Below are positions 55,461 to 64,000 of a stretch of DNA of 64,000 nucleotides, piece after piece. The stretch's first letter is position 1; each line of letters starts with the position of its first letter. This DNA is from Periplaneta americana (lineage: Eukaryota > Arthropoda > Insecta > Blattodea > Blattidae), in NCBI RefSeq assembly GCF_040183065.1, contig NC_091130.1, positions 26,702,359-26,766,358 on the forward strand. Direction: 5' to 3'. The notes under the pieces are model-generated. The model was given only the letters and a program-made list of their open reading frames with translations, made no database searches and had not been told where the DNA came from. The position numbers were made by a program, and so were the translations under genes.

Positions 55461-56100
55461 GCCGTGTCTCAAAGCTACATTTTTATCTGAAGTGAACTAG
55501 ACTGTTGACTAAATAGCCGATGTGACATCAGAAGTTACGATCCAAAGCTACGTAGTGAATAGCAGTCAAGTCCGTAGTAGCTAGTAGACGAAAATGCTTG
55601 CTTGATTGTTGACTTGTATAGACTACTAAACAAAAATAGGAGTGGATCAGGACAGCACGTTTGCACATCTCCTTTTTATGTTAGGTTAGGTTCTTTTCAA
55701 ACTGAAATGACGAGTGAAGCGTAGGGCAGTTAAAATTACTCTAACCTAACCTAACCTTTTTATGTTAAGTTAGGTTAGGATAGGTTAGGTTAGGTTAGAG
55801 TAATTTTAACTGTACGTTTCACTCGTCATTTCAGTTTGAAAAGAACCTAACCTAACATAAAAAGGAGATGTGCAAACGTGCTGTCCTGAGCCACTCCTAC
55901 AAAAATGGATACCTCATTAACAATTGGTGGTTATGAAAGCTGATGATGCTTTGGAAATAAAATGTGAGACCAATGTAGAATAACACGTTAACTTGGAACA
56001 TGGACATTGTTGGTATCTGCGTTACATTTTTTTTAATATTGTAATATTTCAGGCTCTTACCTTTTTCACATTTATTTTGATTGCTGATTAATTTTTTTAA
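55461..56100. mobile_element. Second, inverted copy of the same MITE, truncated
   Basis: From GGCCGTGTCTCAAAGCTACA it is the inverted counterpart of 55442 back to about 55080, interrupted at 55638-55898. The homology fades near 56100, before the other terminus. The two copies are separated by only 18 bp. Confidence 0.78.
55630..55906. mobile_element. Palindromic element with TTAGG-type centre and 8-bp TSD
   Basis: The element 55638-55898 has ends AGGAGTGG(A/C)TCAGGACAG and ~105-bp arms that are nearly perfect inverted copies. The TSD ACAAAAAT lies at 55630-55637 and 55899-55906. Its centre (55741-55798) carries CCTAA and TTAGG runs of the insect telomeric type. Confidence 0.88.
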
Positions 56101-56109
56101 AAAGAAAGT

Positions 56110-57745
56110 AAATCCACTGACTGGAAAAAGCTTGGCAAGCAGCTGGCTATTTGAATGATTCTGTGTATGGCCATTATGCCATTTTTTATGGAGCAACTAA
56201 AGAGGCAAAATGACCAAAAAGGCACATATTTTCCTCATTTACGCTATTTTATGCAATTTCAAGTAACCACAATATTTATAGTTATTTATATTTCATTATT
56301 AAACTGAAATAAACAAAAATATTAGACGTATATTTACAATTATTTAATTAATCAGATTTACTGTAATTAAAATGAATAACTATAAATTACCGAGATATTC
56401 AATAGTGACATTGTGTAAAGCTATAGGCCTACTGTAACCTAAAAAAGCAATATACTGTTAAAATAAAATATAATGATTACAGAGTAAGAAAGGAATTATA
56501 TAATAGTGAGAGAAACCATGGTAAGAAGTTAACTTAAAAATAATCACAAATTTTTAAGGTAACACTGTAACAAATAAACAAGATTCTTTCAGGTTAAAAC
56601 AATGCAAAGTAATGTTCTCCACATTAAACATCTTCAGCTGTACCTTTAGAATTACAACAAAACATAATTGGTCAAAGTAAAATTCACATAAGTAAATAAA
56701 TGACATAATAACAATAAAGGTTAATTAATATTGCTTACAGAGAAATTATATAAAAATTCGTAATATGTCACTATTCGTTTAATCTACCAATACTTTTGAT
56801 GTTGAAATGTTTTTATGTATCATAAGCACAGAATATTACCACACAAATTTAAAAGATTCTTATTGTATTTAGTTGACTTTCATTAAAATTTTATTCAAGT
56901 AACTGTTCATACTAGAAGAATTTAAATTATAATAATTCGCAACTGATTACTCAGATAAAAAAGTTTGTTTATTCTCTTTAGAGGAAAACATATTTAAGAT
57001 TCCATCACCAATTAAATTTTTTTCATCTATAATTTTAAATGTTTTATTGCAGTTAGTAGGTTGTATAATGTAACTGCAATATGATTTAATTAGAGTTGCC
57101 AACTGTAGAAATAGAACTACAGTATATTGTGAGTTTAATTGCTAAGTAACTAATAGGCCTACATTTTTATGTGACATTAATAAATATTAAAAATAACTAA
57201 AGTACGTGCTATAGAAAAGAGCCACAAGAGCTTTGAAAATAATCTTCGCTTTTTTTTATAATATTCTGTTTTTTATGTAATAATATTATCCCCTGAAGTG
57301 ACAGAACACCGAAAATAAAAATGAGAAATTTCAAGAAGGAGAAAATACATATAAAATTATTTGAATTTCAAAATAAAAATAATATGACTCATTATTATGT
57401 TAATCAAAATTAATTACGTATCCTCCATAATTTACTAAATTTTGCACATGAATTGTAGTAGGCTTAAGTTTTCGTTAGTTATAGTCTTATGCAATAAAAA
57501 TGTTCCTTAAAAACTAGTTACCGGCACTGGTATTTCTTTAATAATATATCTGTGTACCGGTACCATTAGACAAATGGGTAGAACTCGCTTTCCATGCTGG
57601 AAACTAGAGCTCAGATTTCGAGTACATTTCATTAGAGGCAGTGGTGACTTCCTAATGTGTTCGAGCACATTGATGGTTTTGTTCAAAACTTATTTTGTTA
57701 TTTTACAATTCATATTGAAAACATCAGGTAAGTTGTGTAATTAAT
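56110..57745. other. No recognised feature (1.6 kb)
   Basis: AT-rich; nothing supportable. Confidence 0.5.
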
Positions 57746-57750
57746 TACCT

Positions 57751-57807
57751 ATACAATTTATTTGTCCGTTTCTAAACTTACCTATTTCTTGCAAATGATA
57801 ATGCAAC
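57751..57807 (+). repeat. 57-bp inverted repeat, left arm, flanking a LINE
   Basis: ATACAATTTATTTGTCCGTT to AAATGATAATGCAAC; a perfect inverted match to 59128-59184 by eye. Confidence 0.9.
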
Positions 57808-57859
57808 TACATTAATGAATGTTAATTAACATTTTCGCCTGTTTGGGATTATCAATTTA

Positions 57860-59127
57860 ACAATTATGGTGAGCAATAGGCCTATATCAGTTGTACATAA
57901 ATATAACAACAGTACAGTACATCAGTTATTCATAGATTTCAAAAAGGCCTATGACTCGGTTAAGAGAGAAGTTTCACATAATATCCTTATTGGATTTGGT
58001 ATTCTCAAGAAACTAGTTCGATTAATTAAAATGTGTCTTAGTGAAACTTACAGCAGAGTCTGTATAGGCCAGTTTCTATCTGATGCTTTTCAAATTCACT
58101 GTGAACTAAAACAAGGAGATGCACTATCACCTTTACTTTTTAACTTCGCTCTAGAATATGCCATTAGGAAAGTTCAGGATAACAGACAGGGTTTGGGATT
58201 GAACGGGTTACATCAGCTTCTTGTCTATGAGGATGACATGAATATGTTAGGAGAAAATCCAGAAATGATTAGGGAAAACACGAAAATTTTACTTGAAGCA
58301 AGTAAAGCTACAGGTTTGGAAGCAAACCCCGAAAAGACAAAGTATAAGATTATGTCTCGTGACCAGAATATTGTACGAACTGAAACTATAAAAATTGGAG
58401 ATTTATCCTTCGAAGAGATGGAAAAATTCAAATATCTTGGAGCAACAGTAACAAATATAAATGACACTCGGAGGAAATTAAACGCAGAATAAATATGGGA
58501 AATGCCAGTTATTATTCGGTTGAGAAGCTTTAGTCATCTAGTCTGCTGTCAAAAAATCTGAAAGTTAGAATTTATAAAACAGGTATAGGCCTATTACCGG
58601 TTCTTTTAAATTGGTTATTTAACGACGCTGTATCAACTACGAGTTATTTAGCGTCAATGGGATTGGTGATAGCAAGATGCAAGATGAGGCAGAGGATTCG
58701 CCATAGATTACCTGACATTTACCTTACGGTTGGGGAATCGAACCCGAGCCCGAACGCAACTCCAGATCGGCAGACAAGCACCTTAGCCGACAGAGCTACG
58801 CCGGTGGCTTTACCGGTTGTTCTGTATGGTTGTGAAACTTGGACTCTCACTTTGAGAGAGAACCAGAGATTAAGAGTGTTTTAGAATAAGGTTCTTAGGA
58901 AAATATTTGGAGCTAAGAGGGATGAAGTTACAGGAGAATGGAAAAAGTTACACAACACAGAACTGGACGCATTGTATTCTTCATCTGATATAATTAGGAA
59001 CATTACATCGATACGTTTGAGATGGGCAGGGCATGTAGCACGTATGGGCGAATCCAGAAATGCATATAGAGTGTTAATTGCGGGCGGCAATGAACCTTCG
59101 GGTTCCTTAAAAGCCATAAGTAAATAA
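57860..59127 (+). pseudogene. LINE reverse transcriptase with SINE insertion
   Basis: The frame 57866-58492 has RT motif A (HQLFIDFKKAYDSVKRE, residues 19-35), QGDALSPLLFNFALEYA (83-99) and the YxDD box as YEDD (121-124), then EKFKYLGATVTNINDTR. A frameshift near 58463 moves the frame to EEIKRRINMGNA-like sequence. A SINE (58603-58809) splits the next part. The C-terminus follows as PVVLYGCETWTLTLRENQRL, LRKIFGAKRDEVTGEW and RLRWAGHVARMGESRNAYRV. The 3' end GGGTTCCTTAAAAGCCATAA and a TAAATAAG tail look complete. 5' domains are missing. Clade not assigned. Confidence 0.9.
58594..58818 (-). mobile_element. SINE 1 inserted in the LINE, minus strand
   Basis: The SINE (58603-58809) runs on the minus strand from GCCACCGGCGTAGCTCTGTC to GTTGATACAGCGTCGTTAAA, with an internal deletion of the 'AACCTCGGAAAAAACCC' region. 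TSD TTACCGGTT lies at 58594-58602 and 58810-58818. Removing it restores LLPVVLYGCE of the RT frame. Confidence 0.92.
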
Positions 59128-59184
59128 GTTGCATTATCATTTGCAAGAAATAGGTAAGTTTAGAAACGGACAAATAAATTGTAT
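59128..59184 (-). repeat. 57-bp inverted repeat, right arm
   Basis: Begins immediately after the LINE tail; perfect complement of 57751-57807. Confidence 0.9.
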
Positions 59185-59924
59185 ATAACTTATAAATATT
59201 TTGTTATGATTCACGTAATAGAGAGGAAAATAATTAATTTTTCCACTCTTTGATTGGTTTAAGGAGTCTAGGTCTAGTTGCGCTACTTTCCCTTCTAGCA
59301 TAGGAAGAGGGAATAAATTTGATTCATATAAAATAAAATATGCTGCCTTATACGCTTATTTCTGGGTCCTCATACATATTATCGAGAAAACAATGACATC
59401 AACATTATATAACTCACAGAGTTGATATAATGTCATTAAATCGTGTAGTATATTTCCATACACAGTTGGCAACTCGTGACTACTGAGTTGAGGTGAAGCA
59501 CTTTAAAGATCCTGTTGAGAAGAGTGGTTATTACAGGGTTCATGCAGAAACTACTCTACGGTGCACGACAATTAGCTACTCTAATTCTACACTACAGAGT
59601 ACAACATCAATTAATACACAGATTCTGAAATACAGAAACTAGCTTAATACTACAAAGCAATCGTCATTCCATAATACAAAAATCAAGTTTTTATTACCAA
59701 TACTTTGTTAACATCTCAGCATGTTTACCATTATGCACTATTATCTACTGCATATTTAATAGATCAGTTTAGAGTCAATTTAGAATGTCCCTTCTTATGC
59801 ATAATGAAACAATCATTATACGAGATAAGGATAAGGTCGTTTGTAAATACTGTAGGCAGCATGATAAATTTATACCAACAGCTCCACAAACATTATGAAG
59901 TTTCATTTAATGACATGAAGAGAA
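59185..59924. other. No recognised feature
   Basis: AT-rich DNA without a supportable gene. Confidence 0.5.
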
Positions 59925-60160
59925 CCGTAAACTGGGGTTAGTTTGAACACAGAGGAAACTTTGAACATTTTTTTTTTCAGAAAATCATATTTAGGTTTCT
60001 ACATGCTGCATTTGTTATAGATAGAGGTAAATTATCATAAAAATCATTCTCATACCAAATTTACCTCCATCAAACAAGTGTAGCATCTGGAAACCTAAAT
60101 ATGATTTCCTGAAAAAATGTTCAAAGTTTCCTCTGTGTTCAAAGTAACCCCAGTTTACGG
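59925..60160. mobile_element. Palindromic MITE-A, copy 3
   Basis: CCGTAAACTGGGGTTAGTTT ... CCCCAGTTTACGG. The TA borders are not preserved here (AA on the left, AA on the right). Arms match 34925-35164. Confidence 0.85.
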
Positions 60161-61398
60161 AAAAAAATGTTTTTGTACTTAATTATTCTTAGCAACAATT
60201 GTCAAAAAAGAAGAATATTGTAATTCTCTATTTTTTTTATTTGCTTTACCATATTTCGGCATTTATTTATTTTTCTTTCTTACTATGCACATTTTTAACA
60301 TATTTATCGTGAAGGTTTTAGAATTGGAGGAAGATGAAGACGCGTTTGCTTCAGTTACTTGATTGAACTGTAATAAATTATGTCTTCATTGTTCTATATA
60401 CACTTTTAACACTTATACAGAGTGTTTCAGAAATACTTTGACAAATCTTGGGGCATGTTCCTCACACCAAAGCAAGAAAAAAAGTTCATATAAACATACG
60501 TCCGAAAATCCTTAGTTTTTTATTTATTATAGAAAGAACATAATGAAACATCTGTTTTAAATATTGTCAGCTTGGTAGTAAGTGTTGCAAATTTAATTAA
60601 TTCAGAAACTCGTAACAATGAAAGTTTATGTTCAACACGTTTCGAGGTACAATCCAACAACTTAACTTAAGTTTGTAACCGATAATAATATTAATTTTGT
60701 TAGATAATCGAATGATGTTATCGATACAAGTCTGCTTGGCATTCTTTATACACCGATATACATAATTATGTATTATACAGGGCTTTCATTTCAAAATTTC
60801 CCAGTCTAAATAACTAATTATTTAAATTGAATTCAATTTAAACAAAAAAACACGTCAATTTATATATTGAGGGGGAAGTCTGAAACCAGGCTTAATTGCA
60901 TTTTAGATTTCACCCCCCCCCCCCAGTCAACCCCACTTTGAAATTTCAAATGGCGCCCATATATTTTTATACGTAAATATGAAAGAGCATTCACTTGTTT
61001 ATACACCTCATTCATTTGTTTTCGCATCTTCCGTTTTCTATCGTTGCCTGACAACCTGGATTTTTGTTATTATCAGTTGATTGTAGAATGAAAACACAGC
61101 TTTTTTTGTGTAATTTCCTAAATTTAATCAGTAAAGATGATTTTTGTTCTCTCTTGAAGGATATGCACCATTTTAAAATAATTTAATACACAAACACAAT
61201 TATTACATGAAATGCTCAATAAGTTTTTGTAGCTTTATTCTCTTCAGCTCTAATCAAATCTCTAATCTACAATAACGACAATCCACGTTGCCAGATGACG
61301 ATAGAAAACAAAAGATGGGAAAACAAATGAATGAAGTATATAAACAATTGAACGCTCTAGGTCCACAAATACTCATACACTTCTTTATTCATCTCTAG
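60161..61398. other. Unassigned; possible single transposon ends
   Basis: TACAGAGTGTTTCAGAAATA at 60417 and TACAGGGCTTTCATTTCAAA at 60776 resemble mariner-type ends, but no inverted partners were found. A 13-C run lies at about 60911-60923. Confidence 0.35.
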
Positions 61399-61814
61399 TT
61401 ATCTTTCGCCGATTGTCCGTGGCAGTCCAATTGCATCTCTCGTACCTTTTCCCTTCCTGAAGCCAAACAGCTCTTCTTCTAATTGTTCTTCCACCTTAGA
61501 ATATAAACGTCGATTCAGTATTCGCAAGGGAATCTTCGCCGAATGCGATATTAGACTGATAGTTCTGAACTTACATTTTTTGGCGTTATTTTTCTTCAGT
61601 ATTGGAATCAACACTGTCTCCGCAAATCTTCAGGTCATTCTCCTTTCTCATATATTTCGTTGCATATGATAGAATTTGCTTCTTGTCTTCACCCATGCAT
61701 TTCACCAATTGAGTGGGGATTCCTTTCTCATTCTTCATTTTCTGAGTTAGTTCAACTTCTTCGCTTAAAATAAAAAATCCTTTTTTGTCTTTTGATACAG
61801 CTTCGTCTTCTATA

Positions 61815-62923
61815 GCTATGTCCAGTAGCGGCTGGTGGTCAAAACAATGAGTGTGCTACAATCTCTATATCTGCCTACTGTATACACTTATATGTATTTA
61901 TCTTAATTTGAGACTCGGCTAGTGACGAAATATGGAGTCCATACGACGTTCCTTCCTACTGCAGAACTTGTCATTTACCCTGGTGTTAAACCCCTCCATC
62001 TTGGACATCATACTCTTTTCTATTGACAGTATTGCAAGAGCAGTGAGACGATCCTGGGACATAGTGTTCCTTAAAACATTTTTATGCGTTTCAAGCAAGA
62101 AAAACATCTTTCTGGCTCAGCAGTGGCCATTGGTGTTGTAACCAAAATATTTAACAACTTCGTTACTTCACGGAATGGATCCTGTAAATTGTTGGAGACT
62201 ATGTATTGTAACAATTGAACAGACATCTATATTTTGGAAGTCGGGTTTTCCGTATAGATCTCCAAGTTGTGTCTTTAACACTCTTTTGTTCAGTATAATA
62301 GCTGTTGACAGCAACTTCAAGTTCGCGTTCACGAAAATTATACGAAAAATTCTAAAAAATGTTGCTGTTTAATAATTTTGTTGCGTCTAGGTAGCTTAAA
62401 GACTGGAAACGGTGAGTAGTTTCCTGAATTATACAGTCACACACTTCCTTGGCTTCTATTTTCTGGGATTCCATTTTCCGTCGCTTGCTGGCTGATTCAG
62501 GAGGAACCTCATAGCCCTAAAGGTAGATGGCAGCAGCAGTCTGATATTTGAATATTGTAAATAGTTCCGAGTTCTTCCACAAACAACCATTCTTTCGTTA
62601 CGCTTTACTTTTGCAATCTCCAAGCTGTGTTGTGCTGAAGCTGACTACAGCACTTTCCGGCGTAAAAATAGCCAATCAGAGCAGTGATTTCACCTTCTGA
62701 CATGCGCATAACTGTCTACATTCTCATACGAAGTTCAGAGTAGCACAACGAACCCCCTGAAGCACCAAAAAGCGAAGACTAAATACTCCATAATGCGTCA
62801 TGAATATAACCACGGGAAATTGTTAAATGACAGATCAGATACTATGGTATTACAAATACATTATTTGAGCAAAAATTATCACTGTGCTGTAGCACATAGG
62901 CACGTGCCGCCCCTGGCTATGTC
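61815..62923 (-). mobile_element. hAT element with exact 8-bp TSD
   Basis: The element 61823-62915 starts CAGTAGCGGCTGGTGG and ends GTGCCGCCCCTG (reverse complement CAGGGGCGGCAC). TSD GCTATGTC is perfect at 61815-61822 and 62916-62923. Removal restores the LINE reading across the site. It carries a minus-strand transposase relic. Confidence 0.93.
61919..62400 (-). pseudogene. hAT transposase C-terminal relic
   Basis: On the minus strand the C-terminal part reads TQLGDLYGKPDFQNIDVC, SLQQFTGSIP, a stop, SNEVVKYFGY. After frameshifts it reads VTTPMATAEPERCFSCLKRI and LRNTMSQDRLTALAILSIEK, ending near 61919. VxTxxAxxERxFSxLKRIKxxLRNTMxxxRLxxLAxLSIE is the hAT dimerisation domain, close to the ZMYM1/TTF-type zinc-finger transposases. 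At least one stop and two frameshifts are present; the catalytic N-terminal part is missing. Confidence 0.85.
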
Positions 62924-63040
62924 ATCTGGACGATTCCTTGTCTCATATAACTCTTCTATATATTTCGTCCATCTGTTTAACATTCCTTGTTTGTTTGTTA
63001 TTTCGTACATCAGTAATTAATTCCTGGGCCTTTATTTAAA

Positions 63041-63600
63041 CATCAACATATCCAGTCCGTTATACTTATATGAAAGACTATGCACCGGTACAGTAGCAAA
63101 GATATCTGAAATGCCAATACACATTCGTCAGCAATATTACATAAGGAAGAAAATATACTCACACTAAATAATTCCCAGTATTGGCTGGGAACTATTAAGC
63201 CATTCCTTTCACTAATCTTCAGTGTCAGACACAAATAACGCATGTCGTCTATTATCGAAAAAAAGCAATCAATTTCAGATCTTTCTCTTGGCTTCTATTT
63301 GGTACAGGGTAGTTTAGCACTGGCTATATCAGAAGGAAATTATCTTCTTGTACCCATTATTTTTCCTAGGTTAGGTTAAGATTAGTTTAGGTTAGATTAC
63401 GTAAGGCTAGGTTATGCTAAGTTATGTTATTTTAGGATTGAAGTCAATGCTTAACGACTTACCAACTAATTCTAGTGTTCGATTGTGCAACACTAGATGA
63501 CGTGATTTTTTTTTTTTATAATTCCTGACAGCTGGCTCTCTCACGTCACTTTTTCTCTGCATTGCTGGTAGGCCTATGTAGTGGGCTATGTATAAATGGT
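63041..63600. other. Unassigned, with degenerate TTAGG-like tract
   Basis: 63366-63425 is rich in TTAGG, TTAGGTTAAG and related words. A T-run lies at 63507-63518. No gene. Confidence 0.45.
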
Positions 63601-63900
63601 TATTAATGGAGAAAAATTCGCTCTGGCGCCGGGGATCGAACCTGGGACCTCCAGTTCTATGCACTGGGTGCTCTAACCACTGAGCTACGCCAAGGCTCAA
63701 TCCACAGCACCAGATCGAATCTTTCTCCTTTGGTACTTTCCCTAGTGGCCTTACTCCATGTTCGACATATATATTTACACACACTATATATTATTAAATC
63801 ATCAGTCATCACATAAAGGAACGCACTCATTTGAGTGACTTGGTGGTCGGGACTCCACAGTATATTATGCACTGATGGGCGAATAATCTACGTAAAGATT
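63601..63900 (-). mobile_element. tRNA-Tyr-like unit, third locus
   Basis: The minus strand has a tRNA-like module at 63694-63622 (TAGCTCAGTGGTTAGAGC, CCAGGTTCGATCCCCGG, anticodon-stem pair CCAGT/ACTGG with loop GCATAGA), followed by AGCGAATTTTTCTCC. Upstream on the minus strand are GTCACTCAAATGAGTGCGTT and TCCCGACCACCAAG. This is the same order as in 28822-29192 and 15352-15804. Confidence 0.72.
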
Positions 63901-63954
63901 ACTTTTTTGGTCCTACAGAATTATCTGTTATGGTTACCATAGGTTAATAATGAA

Positions 63955-64000
63955 GAAAAAATTAGCTCCGAAGCCAAGGACCGAACTCGGGACCCCCAGT
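63955..64000 (-). mobile_element. Start of another tRNA-like unit, cut by the window end
   Basis: AAAAAATTAGCTCCGAAGCC and ACCGAACTCGGGACCCCCAG resemble the inverted T arm of the unit at 63601-63900. Confidence 0.5.

Larger units (their letters stand above)
61399..63040 (-). pseudogene. LINE reverse-transcriptase N-terminal fragment split by a hAT
   Basis: On the minus strand, 63040-62924 reads TNKQGMLNRWTKYIEELYE, TRNRPDD. Across the hAT insertion at 62923/61815 it resumes with IAIEDEAVSKDKKG, LSEEVELTQKMKNEKGIP, LVKCMGEDKKQILS, ILKKNNAKKCKFRTISLIS, KIPLRILNRRLYSKVEEQL and FGFRKGKGTRDAIGL, ending at 61399. This is the linker and first RT blocks (KKN..C.NFRxISLxxxxxKI, GFRKGRGTxDAI) of an APE-type LINE. 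The catalytic YxDD part is absent. There are deletions and frameshifts near 61600-61700. Confidence 0.85.

Noticed and set aside
55741-55798. Chromosome end or telomere
   Set aside because: Only a few TTAGG units on each strand, placed inside a palindromic element with a TSD.
60417-60800. Mariner-type element(s) beginning TACAGAGTGTTTCAG and TACAGGGCTTTCATT
   Set aside because: Only left-type ends found; no inverted partner within the window.

Overview
This window looks like intergenic or intronic DNA from a large insect genome, most probably a cockroach or another blattodean. The evidence is the mix of repeats: tRNA-derived SINEs with 'GTTATTTAACGACGCTGTAT' 3' regions, short TTAGG-type tracts, AT-rich unique DNA, and LINE, Penelope-like, hAT and mariner-like remnants typical of insects. 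The species call is inference. I found no bacterial-type operon, no rRNA and no viral sequence. The only stretch that looks like a host coding exon is a GC-rich block at 53449-53611 that ends at a consensus splice donor.

Layout. 0.4-6.7 kb holds an A-tailed retro-insertion, a SINE, a broken hAT transposase, Jockey-type and other LINE fragments, a TIR element, and a long R2-like fragment (reverse-transcriptase thumb, CCHC knuckle, restriction-like endonuclease) that meets a CR1/Jockey-like LINE tail to tail. 6.8-9.5 kb is a nest of SINEs and MITEs with clear target-site duplications (TSDs). 9.8-11.3 kb has an R2-like C-terminus and a Penelope-like element (PLE-B) inserted in a second Penelope-like family (PLE-A). 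15.2-19.2 kb has a pogo-like element carrying an A-tailed tRNA-Tyr-like unit, then a hAT MITE whose right end, TSD and flank were amplified into nine ~263-bp tandem units. 22.9-24.6 kb is a LINE with an internal tandem duplication. 28.0-29.8 kb is a SINE nest. 30.3-33.7 kb has a LINE RNase H fragment and a second R2-like endonuclease next to foldback elements. 34.9-46.99 kb has palindromic MITEs, three head-to-head Penelope-like pairs, a ~280-bp repeat, and a CR1/Jockey-like LINE inside a TIR element. 47.4-55.9 kb has another hAT, a mariner-like element, a third RLE-type nuclease remnant, the candidate exon and several nested palindromes. 57.7-64 kb has a LINE between perfect 57-bp inverted repeats with a SINE inside it, a LINE split by a hAT with an exact 8-bp TSD, and two more tRNA-Tyr-like units.

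Function. Almost all coding sequence here is dead transposon sequence with frameshifts and stops. The most interesting biology is the repeated association of Penelope-like 3' ends with hammerhead-ribozyme-like motifs, usually in head-to-head pairs; the amplification of a transposon/flank junction; a tRNA cloverleaf lying antisense in an A-tailed mobile unit; and a strong excess of the palindromic octamers TAGGCCTA and TACCGGTA. All counts and alignments were made by eye.
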